Notes: generated by a model not told the origin, from the letters alone. A stretch of 64,000 bases of DNA from Monosiga brevicollis MX1 (GCF_000002865.3 NW_001865044.1:498022-562021); one strand, 5' to 3'; numbered from the stretch's first letter, positions 1 through 13,009 are shown. Made by a program: numbers and translations.

Positions 1-100
1 TTTTGAGATCTTTCCAGGGCGCGCTTTTGAGCTGAATGGAGGCGCTGAGGCCTTCTCGTTGGAAAGGAAAACGCCCTGGCTGTGTACATGGGACTGCATC

Positions 101-2351
101 ATGAGGGCTTGTTTGGATTTTCGAGCACGTGTGGGGCTACTCGCTACATGCCTGTTGCTCTGGTTCAGTCCAGGCGTTCGCGCCCAGCCGTGCAACATCA
201 CTGATTATGGTGCTGTCGGTACGTTCAGCAGACCTTCCGCACCTCCCTGCACTCGATGTGACGGCGCATCGTCATCGCCATTGCACTCGTGTTTCTTCCG
301 TCCCTTGCCACATACGCCCCGTCCCTTGACATGGCGACAATGATCAGGCAACAATCAAACGGAGAACTCGGCTGCCATTCAAAAAGCCATCCAGGCGTGC
401 GATCACGTGCTCGTGAACGGTCCGGGTGCATATCTCTCCAAGCCCCTAGTGCTGCGAAGCAACTTGACCTTTGAAATTGACGTTGGTGGGTGAAATGCTC
501 CCTCTCGCTTTTATCCAAGAGGCAAGCCTTTCCTCCGCCTCAACCGTGGGACCACCCCGCTTCTGATTCCCGACACCATGCAGATGCCATCTTGGTAGTG
601 TGGCACGACATATCCACCTACCCCAACGACACGCGTGGCTTTCTCGCGACCCCAGAAGAGCGCACGGAAAATCTATCCATTCTCGGAAGCGGCACAATTG
701 ATGGCAAGTTCCTGAGCCCTCCCTTGCCCTGACCCAGGCCCTGCGACCCTGCTTACTCGGCGTGAGGCAACCTGGCGTAGGCCAGGGCTGGCGCTGGTGG
801 CCATACGGGAAAACCATCTCCCGACCCGTCCTGATCCACGTTGACGACGCGATCAATCTCAATGTACACGGACTAACTCTCGTCGATTCGCCGGGCTGGA
901 ATACCCGCTTGTGAGCTGCCACTGCTCGATGGTCTCCCAAGCGCTGGCCACACTTGACAACGCTGCATCCTCACCCCGATGTTGGCGCATTCTGCTTTCT
1001 CGCCGCGTCCCCGACTTTTAGCCGCGGCGAGCATCTCAACATTACGCACTTGCGCATCGAGTCGGGCTTGGACAGCTGCGGCGGCTACACCTCGGCACCC
1101 AACACCGATGGCATCAATATTGGCGGTCAACACATCTATGTGGCCGATATTTTTGTTCACAATGGCGATGATTGTATTCCCACCAACGCCTACGAGTGTG
1201 TATGGCGCAGGGTCGCCCCCCGCCTGCTCCGCTGCTGCACCATGCCTTGGTTGCGACGCTCACCTCTCCCTGCGCTTGCCTCATCCCGTACGGCAAATCT
1301 CGCGCCGGGCGCAGGTCATCCATCTATGGGGACCGGGACTCGTTTGACATTCTTGTTGAGCGTGTGCACTGCGAGTGCGGCACAAACTCGGCCGTGGCCA
1401 TTGTTGTGCCCGGTAACATTACCGTTCGCGATGTCATCTATCGCGACTTTTTTGTTAATGGCACCAACCAAGGTCTCAATCGCGCACTTGCCCAAGAGTG
1501 ACCTGTGCTCGCGCCACGATCATATTTCACCCCCCGCCTTGCCTGAACCAACTGTGGCTAAACTGACAGGCGCAGGAATGAAGATTGACGAAGCGTATCA
1601 TACCGTCTTGGGCCAGGCTGTCAATATCACCTGGGAGAATTTTGAGATTCACAGGTTGGCCGTGCAACCCAACGACCCAGGTGCCGGTGTTTTGACACTT
1701 GCCCAAAGCTTGAAGCGCGCTGCTCACCGGCCACACATCTGCTATATTTTTGCCGTGCAGTCCTCGCTATGCCGGCTTGTACATCAACGTCTTTGAGGAA
1801 GATGCCGTCAGTTGCGAGCCACGCCCAGGCACCCCGCCTGCCCATTGGCTATCTGCCTCGCAAATGTTTTATCGTAACATCACAGGCTACGGTAGGCCTT
1901 GAGCTACGCGCAATGGCTGGAATGGCGCCCGTGTGTGTGCCCCCACCAGTACCAATGCTCTTGGCCCTGGCTTTGCCGTCCTAACTTCTGGATGCCTTCT
2001 TTTGTGTTACATCTTTGTCTTCTCTGCCATGTCGTGGTCAACAGATTTGCCCACCGCCGGCTGCTTCAACTGTGCGGCGAGCCGGCCCTGCGAGGGTCTC
2101 CACTTTACCGATGTCAATCTTCACAGGTAAGAAGGACCTCAAAGATTCTCACATGCACCGCGCACTCTATTCGCTCTTTCCGAAAACATCATGCCGTTCA
2201 TCATCAAACCCTACCTCGCCACAACGTTCTCAGCAAGGCCGGTTTCGGCTGCCACAACGTGGCCAATGTCACCTCGAGTGGCACCAACTCCCCAATCCTC
2301 CACGCCTGTGGCAACAACACGGGCCACAGCCAGGCTGCACTGCAATCTTAA
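101..2351 (+). CDS. secreted GH28 polygalacturonase-like protein
   Basis: Split gene for a secreted right-handed beta-helix protein of glycoside hydrolase family 28, whose members cleave pectin-type polygalacturonans. I chose the ATG at 101 because it opens a clean signal peptide (Arg start, hydrophobic LLATCLLLW, cleavage near GVRA/QP). Next come CNITDYGAVG and, after an intron, NNQTENSAAIQKAI, the usual family N-terminus. Further blocks are LGSGTIDG (about 690), NTDGINIGG (1101) and GDDCI (1064-1178 region, GDDC at 1164-1175), the two canonical Asp motifs. NITVRDVIYRDF, a GMKID block in the position of the RIK motif (about 1577), an NITWENFEIH block, and a Cys-rich C-terminus ending at the TAA at 2349-2351 follow. 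The usual GHG catalytic histidine motif is not seen; the aligned stretch reads CGTNSAVAIV. About eight exons. Family assignment is firm; activity on pectin is inferred. Confidence 0.85.
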
Positions 2352-2635
2352 CATGTTGACTGTCACACCTGTTGACGTGGCTGTTCCGTGCGTCTGTCCC
2401 CACACCGTCTGCACCAGGTGCCCACTCCCACTCATCTCCCATAGCACGTGCAAATATTGTTTGGGCCCTGATCTCAGCCCGATGACCATGGCATTTTCTC
2501 ATCAAAACAGAGGCCGATACGCACACAAAGGCCATATTGGAAAGACAGAGCCTGAAGCAGACAACCAGAGGCCGAGGGATCAAGGTCACCCAAGTAATCA
2601 GGCGACAAGTACGACGACAAAGAAAGAGATGGCAG

Positions 2636-2636
<1 letters not shown>

Positions 2637-2718
<82 letters not shown>

Positions 2719-2730
2719 GAGAGAGAGAAT
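2637..2730. repeat. (CA)n microsatellite followed by (GA)n
   Basis: About 38 uninterrupted CA units (2637-2712) run into a short GA tract and an A/T-rich stretch. It lies between the GH28 stop and the ankyrin gene, most likely in 3' flanking DNA of the former. The interval 2352-2946 otherwise shows no supported coding exon. Confidence 0.95.
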
Positions 2731-2946
2731 TAAAAATTTTAAAAAAACGAAAAAGATGTGTGTGTGTGTGTTTTCAATTTTGATTCGAGCTCACCTCCCA
2801 CTCTTCATTTGGAAGCGCCCTTTCATCCGCCCTCAACTGGTCTTGGGAGCTCGCCGTCCCGAATTTGCGTGGACCGAGGGCACAGAAGGCGTGCGTGGCG
2901 AGCTTGAGCAAAGCTTGGCTTTTGTGGTCTTTTCTGGTCCAGGACG

Positions 2947-5472
2947 ATGAGTGACGGCTTGCCCCCCTTGTCGGCCATCGCCGCTGGCGCCCGCACGGGG
3001 GTCGTTAAGGTACATCACGCCGCAAAACATCGCTGTCGTCGGGACAAATTGTACTCGGCTAATGCCACATCCCTCCACTGATGGTGTACTGGCACCCCGT
3101 GCTGCCTCTCACACGGCTGTATCCTTACCCGCATAGCAACCACTCGAGATCAAGGGCAAACGCCGCGCTCTCAAACCCATCCCCGCCGCTCTGACTCAAG
3201 CCCGCCCAACCACGGCCGCAGCGTCCTCCCATGACCTCTCTCGCTTCCTCGGCCAGGTCACACCGGATAAGATCGAAGACCTCCTCCAACGAACTGGCAC
3301 CAAACTACACGCTATCCGCCAGGCTTTACAGGAAGCAGTACGGCCTTGCAGTACCTGGCTCCTTTGGGTTATACGTGACAGAAGCCGCCCGGCTTGCTTG
3401 CCTCGAACCAGGCACGCCCCTCGCATCTGAGCTGAAAGGACCTTATTGACTGCACCCCCCTTCCCTTAGGAAACGACCGTGGTGCTGCTGTCCCATTTCT
3501 GGCTGAGCGAGATCTCAGATGAGAATCGAGATGAGCTCCTGGAGATGGAGCAAGAGCTCTTTCTCGAAGAGCTGCGCCTGCTCGCTCCCGTGCGTGCTCG
3601 GAGATGCTCAGAGAATACAGTCTTGCTATAGCATGCTTCATGCAGCTGCAGATGCATGCGCAGTCACTACCTCACGCTATTGCTTTCACCGGTTGCCTGA
3701 TTCAGGCAGGTATCTCGGACCAGGAAGCACGCATTGTCCTGCGCGTTTGCTTCCCTGAGATGCCCGGTACCTTTTACGAGGAGGACGGCGCTGGTCAGTG
3801 CGAGGGGACCTTTGCACCAGTGCGCGACAGGCGTCAATCTCCCTCCCATGTCTCGAACTCACCCCGTTCATTCTTTTTTTCTGAACAGGGTTTCTGGATA
3901 TGCTGCACGTCACACTGGCACAGGGCTCCCCGGCTTTTCGCCAATTTTTGACTTCAATCACCTACGACAGATGCGTAAGTTTCGTGCATGGTCGATTCCT
4001 TTGTGTTCTTTTAAACCCTCGCTGTCTGCTTCACTACGCCTCCTCGCCAGTCACACGCCATCACTTGGCCTTTGCAACGCTTGCGTGTGTGTTGCCCTTT
4101 GGGGCCGTGACCTCATATCGAAACGCTTCTCATCGATGAATGCTCCATTGGCAGAGCGAAGAAGCCCAGAGCGTTCTATTGGCCATTCGCTCCTTCGCCA
4201 TTATCTCCGTTCTCTACGCCATTGTTTTATTTTTCCAACGCCTGAGCCAACATCAGGTGCATCGCACAACTTTGCGAGCCCACTAAGTTTTTCTACCGGT
4301 TGGCCGGGGGGGGTCGAATCATCCGAGTCGCCCAGGGCTTCCACCTGACACCTCGTGTGATGATGGGGCTGCTGAATAGATTGAACAAGGCTTTGCTCGA
4401 CCTGGCACCTCGTCTGGCAGCCGCAGCTACAGTCATCGGCCCCTGACTCGCACACAACAGCGCGGAGCCACCGCAGCAGGAGGTGGCCACCCAGAGCAAC
4501 TGAATGATTCTTTAGCCGATTCAACAAGTGAAGTTCGCCTTGCGTCCCAACTAGCCCCGTTGCCTGCCATCTCTAGCGGTCGGAATTCATCAGAACCCAA
4601 TGAGGCTGAAAGTGTCAAAGAGCAAGCGAGCAACGCTGCAGTGCGCGAAGCTTTTTTGGCTGCCGAGCTCGGTCATGCCGATGTTCTCTTTTATTACTTG
4701 GAACGCAATCTGGTCGATATGGCAGCTACAGATGAGCTCGGTCGTAGCTTACTCTTTGTTGCCGCTGTGAAGGGGCACATGGACGTGGCCACCATGCTGC
4801 TGGCCAACGATGCGCAGCCTTTAATCAACCGGTTGGTCGGGTCAAGTCATCGCGGCCCGTTGCATTCGCCCTCTGCCTTTTACTTGTCCGTCCGATCATA
4901 ACCCATGGATCCTGTTTTGGGCGCCCGCACGGCGATCATAGCCCTTCGCACAAAGGCAATACCCCGCTTCATGTCGCCGCTAGTGGAGGTCATTTGACGC
5001 TGGTGCAACTGCTGGTTCAACATGGTGCCGATGTGGACGCTCCAAACCCAACCATGGCCGGTGCCAGCGCGCTGCAAGTAGCTGAAATGATGGGCCACGA
5101 GGTATGACTTGTTTATCACCTCACCTGTGCATGCTACATGTGTCTGCCTATACGCACCCGAGCACACGCATCGTCTTGCGCTTGCGTATTGGTTTGAGTA
5201 GGATGTGGCCTCATTCCTCCGCGTCAACGCCACGACCTGCGGCGCACCCTTAAACCTGGATCCGCGTCCTCCCACTGCCCAAGCCAGGTACGCTTGTTCC
5301 TTCTCAACCCTCAAGGAGAAGCACACCCACTGCCTATGGCCCGATGTTCATCAAATCATGCCTTTGCTCCGTCTTTTGTCGCCATCATTTTTGACAAACC
5401 AGGGCACGGGAAGCTGGCCACCCTGAGGTGGCAGAGACCCTCGTCCGAATTTCGCGCATGGCGCTTGACTAG
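2947..5472 (+). CDS. ankyrin-repeat protein with one predicted membrane segment
   Basis: Not recognised as a named family. The ATG at 2947 begins MSDGLPPLSAIAAG and joins in phase 0 to an exon at 3137 (QPLEIKGKRRALKP, then a helical LGQVTPDKIEDLLQ segment). Further exons give HFWLSEISDENRDELLEMEQE (about 3470-3590), a helical block ACFMQLQMHAQ to RVCFPEMPG (about 3620-3800), GFLDMLHVTLAQ (about 3889-3975), and a hydrophobic SFAIISVLYAIVLFF segment (about 4175-4225) that looks like a transmembrane or buried helix. A Ser/Thr/Gln-rich linker leads into ankyrin repeats: EAFLAAELGHADVLFYYLE, LLFVAAVKGHMDVATMLL, TPLHVAASGGHLTLVQLL and SALQVAEMMGHEDVASFL. The last exon (REAGHPEVAETLVRI) ends at the TAG at 5470-5472. 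The ankyrin part is certain; the order of the middle exons is less sure, especially the junction near 3588. Confidence 0.7.
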
Positions 5473-5713
5473 CTTTGACAGGATACGCTTTCCAAACAAG
5501 ATATCAGGCACCCCTTTGCGCAAGCGATGTGGGCAGAGTGGGCAACAGTAGTAGGGCCACCATGGTGCGCCAAAGCTCTTGTAACAAACAAGGCTTCCGA
5601 TAGCAATTGTTACCGTGCATCAGCTTGTCGCTCTTGCTCTTCAACAGCAAAATCAATTCAGGTGTTTCTCACCCGCCTATCCGTATGCCCTGCCTCAGGC
5701 CTGGGCCCTTCGT

Positions 5714-8700
5714 CTATGGTTCCTCATACTCCCCACCCAATTCATCCTCTTTCACGTCCTGCACCACGGCATCGCTGGGCGCTGGAGTTGTACTAACAGG
5801 GCGCGATTGATCTTCGAGATCATCATCGCTTGCCCCGTCAAGCACAGCGCTCGAAGCAGGCTGAGCATCACCCAAAGGGTTTAGGGCTTCGGCCAGCGGG
5901 TCCGCAAAGCCAGCTTTTTCAGCCAACAGCAGGGCCCGCTCCTCGATGATATAGCTGCCTGAGAGCAAGCGTGCGACTGCGCCAAGCTTGCCGTCTTTGC
6001 GGCTCTTGCGCCCAGTTTCTAAAAGCTGGCACATACAAAAGGTTGGAAAGGCAAAGGCAACATGAGCAAGGGAGCCAAAGCAAGCACGCCTTGGGCCGGC
6101 CATATGCAAGGCACAGTACTAATATTCACCTGAGCAGCCGTATAGCATTTGATGTGATCACTAAAGGTGTACTTGGCCGTATGAACCAATTGTGGCTCAT
6201 CACCACGACCCGGGTGGCGTGGCCGCTCGTAAACGCTGATGACCAGTCCACGTGTATTAGACGAGTCCTTCTCGACGTGAACACAGGAGAGGTCCGCATG
6301 CAACCTGCAAGGCCAAAGACAGGCAAAAATATCGTCTTGAGCGAGACGTGGTTCTCAGCCCCCTTGCCGATTCAAAGGCCGACTGACATACCGCACGATT
6401 CCGTGATTGATGGTGCTGTGCTCCAACACAATGAGGCGCCATTCGTCAAAGCTGAGCATAACGCGTGTTTGGCTCGTCTTGCCGTTGTGCGTGGTAATGG
6501 CAAAACAAGGAATGATGGCATGGTGCTTGTTAAAGGGGAGAGTATCTCGAATTGCCACTGGCCAGTCCGGCTGGGCCAACGGCAGCTCCTTGTCGTGCTC
6601 ACCGATCACGGCAAAGTAAAATTTGCGCGCCACCAGGCAGACCTGAATGGAGCGTCGCAGCTTCTCATCATTTGTTGCAGGCAAACGCAGCTCAAAATCA
6701 ACCCCTGGCAGCCTCTTGCTCGTGGGTGGCATAACAACTCTGTGCAATATACAATGGCATCAGCCCGTAGGATGAGCCTGGTCCATCAAAGTCCACACCA
6801 AAGGCTGAGTCAGAGATGGACAGAGCTTGCGAATACAAACTTACGTGGCGCTGCTCAACAAGCGGACAAGACGCAGTGGTTGGAGGCGCTTGTGCTCGAG
6901 CTCAAAGATATCCAAAAACTTGCCCGAGCGGTCTTCTTTTTTGGTCATCTCGATAGTGTACATATCCTTGAGCTGCTTCAAAGTCATGGCAGCGACCCGC
7001 ATCACAATGTATTGATGCTCGGGGATGAGTCTGCAGCAGCTGTCCGAGTCTAGGAGGTGACTGCGAGATGCGGCGCGCCCCGTGGTTGGCGAAGAGGAGC
7101 CCACCAAAAAGCGGTTGACGGCGTTTGAACGCAGCAGCATATGGCTGGGCCCGTTTACTGACGGTGGTGCACTTCCCGTGCGCTCTCCACCATCCAAAGA
7201 AGTGGCATCCGACATCTGAGTGCTCGGCGAGGACAGATTCGAGGTCAGAGAACCACGTCGAGGCGTGCGCGTCGGGGTGGGTGAGGACACGGGCGTGGTC
7301 AGCATGTTTAGTAAGCGAATGGCCAGCGTGAGTGTGATCAGCCGGTACTGTGGTACATTATCCTCTTTCTTGTCATCGTTTGTGGCAGAGGGAAGACGCA
7401 TGTCCGGTGCCAGCGTCGAGGCTCGCGCCATCAACATTAACAGGGCCGTGGCCAGTTGCTGGTTGTAGTCGCCAATGGCGCCATCGGGGGCCATGAATTC
7501 AAGGCGACGACCCCGCAAGGCCGCTGCGCTCACGTTTGGATTCTCCATCATGCTAGACAAAAGCATTAACGCCGGCAATGCCTCCGTATCACAACGCTGC
7601 TCGGCCGTGTAGAGACAGTCAATGATGGGCCGGAAAAAGATGGAGCCGCTCATCTTGTCGTCGTCTCTGCTTGAGCTGTGGTCTTCCTTGTCCGCCTCGC
7701 GGTCGCTTGGGCGCTCATCCTCACTCTCATCGTCATCGCTGGCGTATCGCGAATGCTCGTGCTGTGCAATGTCGTAATCGCTGCGACCGTAAAGCAAAGT
7801 GGCCACGATGGCGTGCAAGAATGGCGAGTCCTCAAACACGTTGAGGGCCTGTGCCAGAATGAATAGCGCCGTTGCTGTGGACAGCGGCCGTGCAAAGTGC
7901 CGGGAAATGGGGCCTTCGCTGGTAATCAAGCTCCCACAATACAAGGGCACAAATAGCTGCTCGAGGAGAGCCTTGCGCAGATCCTAGAACAAGCACGAGA
8001 TATGGACCGTCGCAGAACAGGTGAGACGGGTAGTCACAGCGCGAATAAGAGGTTGTACAAGCACAAGAAAGCAAAAGAAGATTCAAAAAAAAAAGATGAA
8101 GTGGAAGGATGATGATGAGCGCAACTCGATCCCAAGCTTACATCGGCCAGTTGAGGCAAGACCATGAGATCATTCATGTATTGAAACAGATCAAGGTGCT
8201 CCACGATCAAGCCACCGGCCAAACCACTGTGGCCATACAACGGGCAAAGCCAGGGGACGGCATTAACATCACAGAGGTTGCATTAGCAATTGTCCCACGT
8301 GACAGCCGGCATGAAATCAGCGAGCGCGAGCCGGGTGATGTCGCCGTACCTTTCACCACTACGAAGTGCCGCGTCCAGTTGCAAGCTGATCTTGGCCGTT
8401 GATTTGACCAGCTGAGACAGGTGGTGTGGGGCCCCTGTAACGCGAACGTAATCCTGCAGCACCTCTTCCTTCACTGTGCATCGTGGCACCGTGTTTCACC
8501 GCATGAGTAAGCGAAAGGGTAGGCAGGTGGTGCTCGGTACTCGAGTTGGTTGGACAGAGGTTCGATGTCATCGGACCTTGGAAGATGAGAAGGATCAGAT
8601 TCCGAACGGAAGTGCGAACCATCGCATCAGGGTACTCGAATAATTTGACGGCCTCGGTGTAAAGAGGAAAGTTTTGCTGGTGCTGTAACATAACGAGCCG

Positions 8701-9763
8701 CAGGGCCGTGGTGAGATGCTCCGCGGGCTGGAAGAAAACCAACAGTTTTTTTTTTTGTTTTTTTTTGTTTCCGAGACGCCAACCTCGTTCCAAAAGAGGG
8801 CGACCGTGTTGGGATTGAGGCGATGAGAAAGCATCTTCATGAAGGAAATGTAGTAGCCCAGCAACTCTTCGTCCAGCTCAAGTGGGAATGGGAAACTAAG
8901 GATGTCGTTCACGTGGTTCTCTGATAGAATGTAAACTGAGCATCCAGCACGGGTGAGACAGGGGTTGCGGGTCGTGGGCAAGACAGGCCATGATACCATG
9001 CGGCAGCAAACGCGCCACATACAGAGAGACGTGGGCGTCTTGAGGCTCTCGAAGAAGATGCACAAGACCTGCAGGCCTATGTTTCAATATGGGTGTGAGC
9101 CACATGCGCGGGGAACAGTCAGCACGTCATGATTCTTGACTGTCTGGTGGGTTGATGAACATCTGATCAAGCCCTCGAGTGAGGAGCTCGGTACATCAGT
9201 CTGTCCGACAGCAGGGCGAACGATAAGCACCTTGCTTGTAGATGGAGATGGGCGCGTCCTGGCATAAAAGCTGGCGAAGAAAGGCCATAAACTGATTTTC
9301 CATTGCAAACTCGAAAATCTGTGACACGGGAACAAAGTGTCGAGATGTAAATGATCGGCCAAAGCGTCACACGGTGGGGGATAATGACATGCCGGACTCG
9401 ACGCAGCCTGGTTTACCCACCTCAGGACAGTCGTTCTGATCACCCCAGACCACGATCTCGACGAGGAGCTGAAGCCCCTCCAAGATGAGAGCCTCACGCT
9501 CGTGCGGCTCATTTTGTGCCCCCGAAAGCTCTTGCCAGACGATGCTGGTTGATGCCAAAACGCGTTGTTGAGTTGTTGTGTGATCATGAGCAGGATGGGA
9601 TGTGAAGATGCACCAAGCAGTGAGCTGTGAAAATCAGGCCAGCAGAGGATGGTAGTGCGAGCAGCCGAAGGCCTGCTTCACAATGCCAAGATGAACGACA
9701 GACTAACCGAAGCTGCTGCAACGAGAGACGATTCTTGACACGCTGGATGATGAATTTGGGCAT
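5714..9763 (-). CDS. CLEC16A: CLEC16A / Gop-1 / Ema homologue (FPL domain, endosomal-autophagy factor)
   Basis: Orthologue-like CLEC16A, a large membrane-associated protein acting in endosome maturation, autophagy and mitophagy in animals. The minus-strand ATG at 9763 starts MPKFIIQRVKNRLSLQQLR, matching the KNRLSLEHLK start of the insect protein. The FPL domain follows with VEIVVWGDQND (about 9445), LGYYISFMKMLS, FPLYTEAVKLFEYPDAMVR (about 8600-8690) and VEHLDLFQYMNDL (about 8170-8200). The largest exon (about 6840-7990) has an acidic low-complexity insert. Downstream, GVDFELRLPATNDEKLRRS, ITTHNGKTSQTRVML and FSDHIKCYTAAQ match the C-terminal half of the family. The C-terminal exon is acidic and ends at 5714. 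The order of blocks is conserved throughout, so the locus looks complete. The first intron junction does not keep phase in my hand model, so the N-terminal splice sites are provisional. Confidence 0.88.
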
Positions 9764-10321
9764 GCTGCCGGTCAACACTCCGACGCAAACAGATCCGAGC
9801 TCTTTCGGCTCAAGCGAGGTCGTGGGGCAGTATCGTCTGCGCACACTTGCACGGCTGGGCCTGAGACTGGATCTATCGGCGCCAGGCCATGCCGATGTGC
9901 TATCTTTACAACCCCGTCTCCTGATTAACCGGTAGCAAATCCTCTGATCACAGGCACCGAGTCGTAGTAGAGGAGGTGTGCGTAGATCAAGCACAGGTCA
10001 AGGCTGGAGGGTTGACAAGTGGCAAAGCGCGCGAGATCGGCAGCATCAGCAACATTCATCCTTGAACACTCGGCAGCGCAAATAAGAATGCCATCTTCCA
10101 CCACGCACCTATGCCCCGCACCGCGCACCTCTGTCGCTCCTCCACCTGCACCAGCACCAGCTCCTGCTTCACCCTCGTGGCTGCCGTAGAAAAAGTCAGT
10201 GCCTGCGCGATCACAAGCCATAAGGGGGGCATCTGCGGAAGTGTGATATCTGATACACTTTACCGCTGGTTGATCCCGCATGTCGTTTGGTAGCGCCTCT
10301 CTCTCTCTCTGTCTCTCTCTC

Positions 10322-10412
<91 letters not shown>

Positions 10413-10852
10413 GCTGTGGCTTTTGCGAATCGAAGCGGGCACCTGTTGATGGTGGTGGTGGTGGCGGCGGTGGTGACCAGGTCAGGCTCACGGGATCAAG
10501 GATAGGGGCGTGAGGTTGGCGTGCGTGGTGTGGAGCTGTTCTGGCTACTGGATCAGCGGGTGGAGATACGGCCAGGTGGAAGGGTGCGCTCTTGCAAATC
10601 CCCCAGTGTCTTTGTGAGGTGAGAGAGCACATACTGATCAAGCTAGGGGCCGAGCTTGCCCCATGCTCCATGGCTCAAATGTCCTGCTTTGGACTGTCTT
10701 GGTCTGCCGCTCAGGCGTAGCAGAGCCGTCATCTCGACGTCTCACCCGGTATTCTGCATTCTCCACTGTAAGGCCCTAGCTGTTCCAAAGGAGCAGCAAC
10801 CTTTGCGTTGCGAAGAACTGGAAATAAAAAAAGCTCTGCGAAACACGACAGC
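9764..10852. other. intergenic region between CLEC16A and PPIE with a CT microsatellite
   Basis: Divergent intergenic interval and likely promoter region for both genes. It holds a long TC tract (listed separately). A long open minus-strand frame across 9925-10671 contains a Gly/Ala-rich stretch and a CLIYAHLLYYDSVPVI segment. That could be an extra 5' exon of the minus-strand gene, but the frame stays open mainly because the tract encodes no stops, so I do not call it a gene. Confidence 0.6.
10295..10411. repeat. (TC)n microsatellite with interspersed GTC units
   Basis: Nearly pure TC dinucleotides broken by a few GTCTC steps. The pyrimidine strand is the sense strand of the PPIE gene whose ATG is about 440 bases downstream. 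Confidence 0.95.
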
Positions 10853-12792
10853 ATGGCGCTCAAGGCGAACAAGCGCATGCTTTATGTGGGCGGTCTAGCG
10901 GAAGAGGTGACAGAGGAGGTCTTGCGCGATGCCTTTGTCCCTTTTGGCGACATTTTGGAACTGCAGCTACCTCTTGATTTCCAAACCCGTGCGTCATTGC
11001 TTCCTTCTTGGGATCGAGCCGCAACATTTGACTTGCCGGCAGTTACACTCACACCCATATCGACTCGCAGAGGACCACAAGGGGTTTGCGTTTATTGAAT
11101 ACGCAACGCTTGAGGACGCAGAAGCTGCCATTGACAACATGGTAGGTCTGTCCGCCTTGACCCCGTGTGCCCCCTCCATGAGGGTACATTCGCGGGGAAC
11201 TACGTTGCCAGACGTTCACCTTGAGGCTCGATCAACGCTGACTCGCCCCTTTTTGTACCTGATGATAGCATGAGTCAGAGCTTTATGGCCGAACGCTGCG
11301 CGTCAACGTGGCCAACGTCACACGCAACCTCAACCTTGCCAAGCCATGTATGCCTCACGCTCTCCACATGCCACGTCTTCATTTCACGTGCCTCAAATGC
11401 GGGAACCCCGTGTTTGATGGCTATTGTTTGGGGATGGCTGTACACCTGCCCACCTCCCCGTTGCTTCTGACTGCATTGGCCTGACTGCATTGGTCTGATG
11501 GCACTGGTGTAATCTCTCAGTGTGGCAACAAGAAGCTTGGCTTGCCGAGCATGGCGACGTGGCTGACGGGAAGGCAGCTAAGGACATGGAGACAGAGGCC
11601 CTGGCCAAGCTACAGTCCGACAAGGACACCGATGAAGGCGAGCCCATGAGCAAGCGCGCTCGTTCTGACAACCCCAAAGTGTATTTGGACATCAATATTG
11701 GCAATCAGCCGGCCGGCCGATTGGTCATCGAGGTTTGTTCGGCACACTCGCCTCCGCCCAAACCTGCAGCACAGCTGTCGTTTTACCTCGGATCCCCTCG
11801 TTGCAATTGGCTTGCAATCGAGAAGCACCCGCCCGGTGCGTCCACTCATCTCCCCCCCCTCGGCCCCTAAACTCCTGAATGCAGCTGCGTGCGGACGTTG
11901 TGCCCAAGACGGCCGAGAACTTTCGACAGCTATGCACCCATGCCAAAGGCTTTGGACTTCGCAACAGCATATTCCACCGCATCATTCCTGGTGAGTTCAA
12001 AAGTGCTCTAGGCCTGTAACTTCCGTGCCATCTCCTGCCCATGCCCTTATGCCAATGTGACTGTAATCGCAGGCTTTATGGCCCAAGGTGGTGACTTTAC
12101 GGCCGGCAACGGCACAGGCGGTTCGTTGCGTTCTTCAGAACATCAGGCCGCGTGTGGTCTTTGTTTTATTCCTCTCAAGTCGTCAAACCTGACTGAATGC
12201 TCGTTTGCTCGTCTTGTTCATTGCAGGCAAGTCAATCTATGGTCGCACTTTCAAGGACGAGAACTTCCAACTGCAACACTTGGGCCCTGGTGCGTACGCC
12301 TACGCCCACTGAACAACAAGACGAGGTTCTGTGTTCTCTTGCATCTTGGTATCACGGCTAGTCCTGAACGATTTCCCGCCTGGATCCTTGACATGATAGG
12401 CACGCTGTCCATGGCCAATTCGGGTCGTCACACCAACGGCTCGCAATTTTTCTTGACCTTTGCTAAAACCGAGTGGTGCGTGGTCGCGCACTCGCGCTCC
12501 CTCTTGGGAGTTTAAACATACCCTCCCCTGCCGGTTGGCTTTTTCGCGTGGAATGTCACACGCAACATGTGGCCCAATCTTAGGCTGGATGGCAAGCACG
12601 TCGTGTTTGGTCACGTGATGGAGGGCATGTCTTTGCTGAGTCAACTTGAGGTACACGATACCCTGCCTGAGCCGTGTCATTCCATCGAAGCGTGGCCTTA
12701 CTCTGTTCGCCTCGTGCCTGCCTCAGGGCGTCGGTTCGGAGAGTGGTAAACCGAGCAAGAAGGTGCGCATTGTGGATGCTGGAGAGGTATAA
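10853..12792 (+). CDS. PPIE: peptidyl-prolyl cis-trans isomerase E (RRM plus cyclophilin)
   Basis: Nuclear cyclophilin of the spliceosome. The protein begins [19 protein letters not shown], giving an N-terminal RRM with RNP2 (MLYVGGL) and, after an intron, RNP1 (KGFAFIEY, about 11081-11104). [13 protein letters not shown] and a charged linker ([12 protein letters not shown]) lead into the cyclophilin domain. That domain carries the hallmarks [27 protein letters not shown] (catalytic Arg in FHRIIP, then Q and F), [24 protein letters not shown] (human has PNTNGSQFF) and [12 protein letters not shown]. The end is [11 protein letters not shown] with stop TAA at 12790-12792. Length and domain order match animal PPIE. 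At least eight exons; the LAKP/LWQQ junction splits a codon cleanly. Product identity is secure. Confidence 0.93.
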
Positions 12793-12955
12793 GCCAAGGT
12801 TTACATCCAAAGATAAAAACGTCATCAAGCCCCAGCATTTCGATCCAAGGCTTTTTCGACCCTCGGGTCGAGCCAGACACAATTGACTGGTCGCACACTC
12901 TCAGCTTGCGCCCCCAGCGCTCAGAAGCTCGACCTGCACGGAACGTGCATGTATC

Positions 12956-12956
<1 letters not shown>

Positions 12957-13006
<50 letters not shown>
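12957..13006. repeat. (CA)n microsatellite
   Basis: About 24 CA units, 165 bases past the PPIE stop codon, in the convergent 3' region shared with the minus-strand SSR4 gene. A second, shorter CA run (13966-13982) lies in an SSR4 intron. Confidence 0.95.

Positions 13007-13009
<3 letters not shown>

Noticed and set aside
9925-10671. 248-residue minus-strand frame with an Arg-Glu run
   Set aside because: The run is the translated TC/GA microsatellite, which has no stop codons. The rest shows no recognised domain, although a small 5' exon cannot be excluded.
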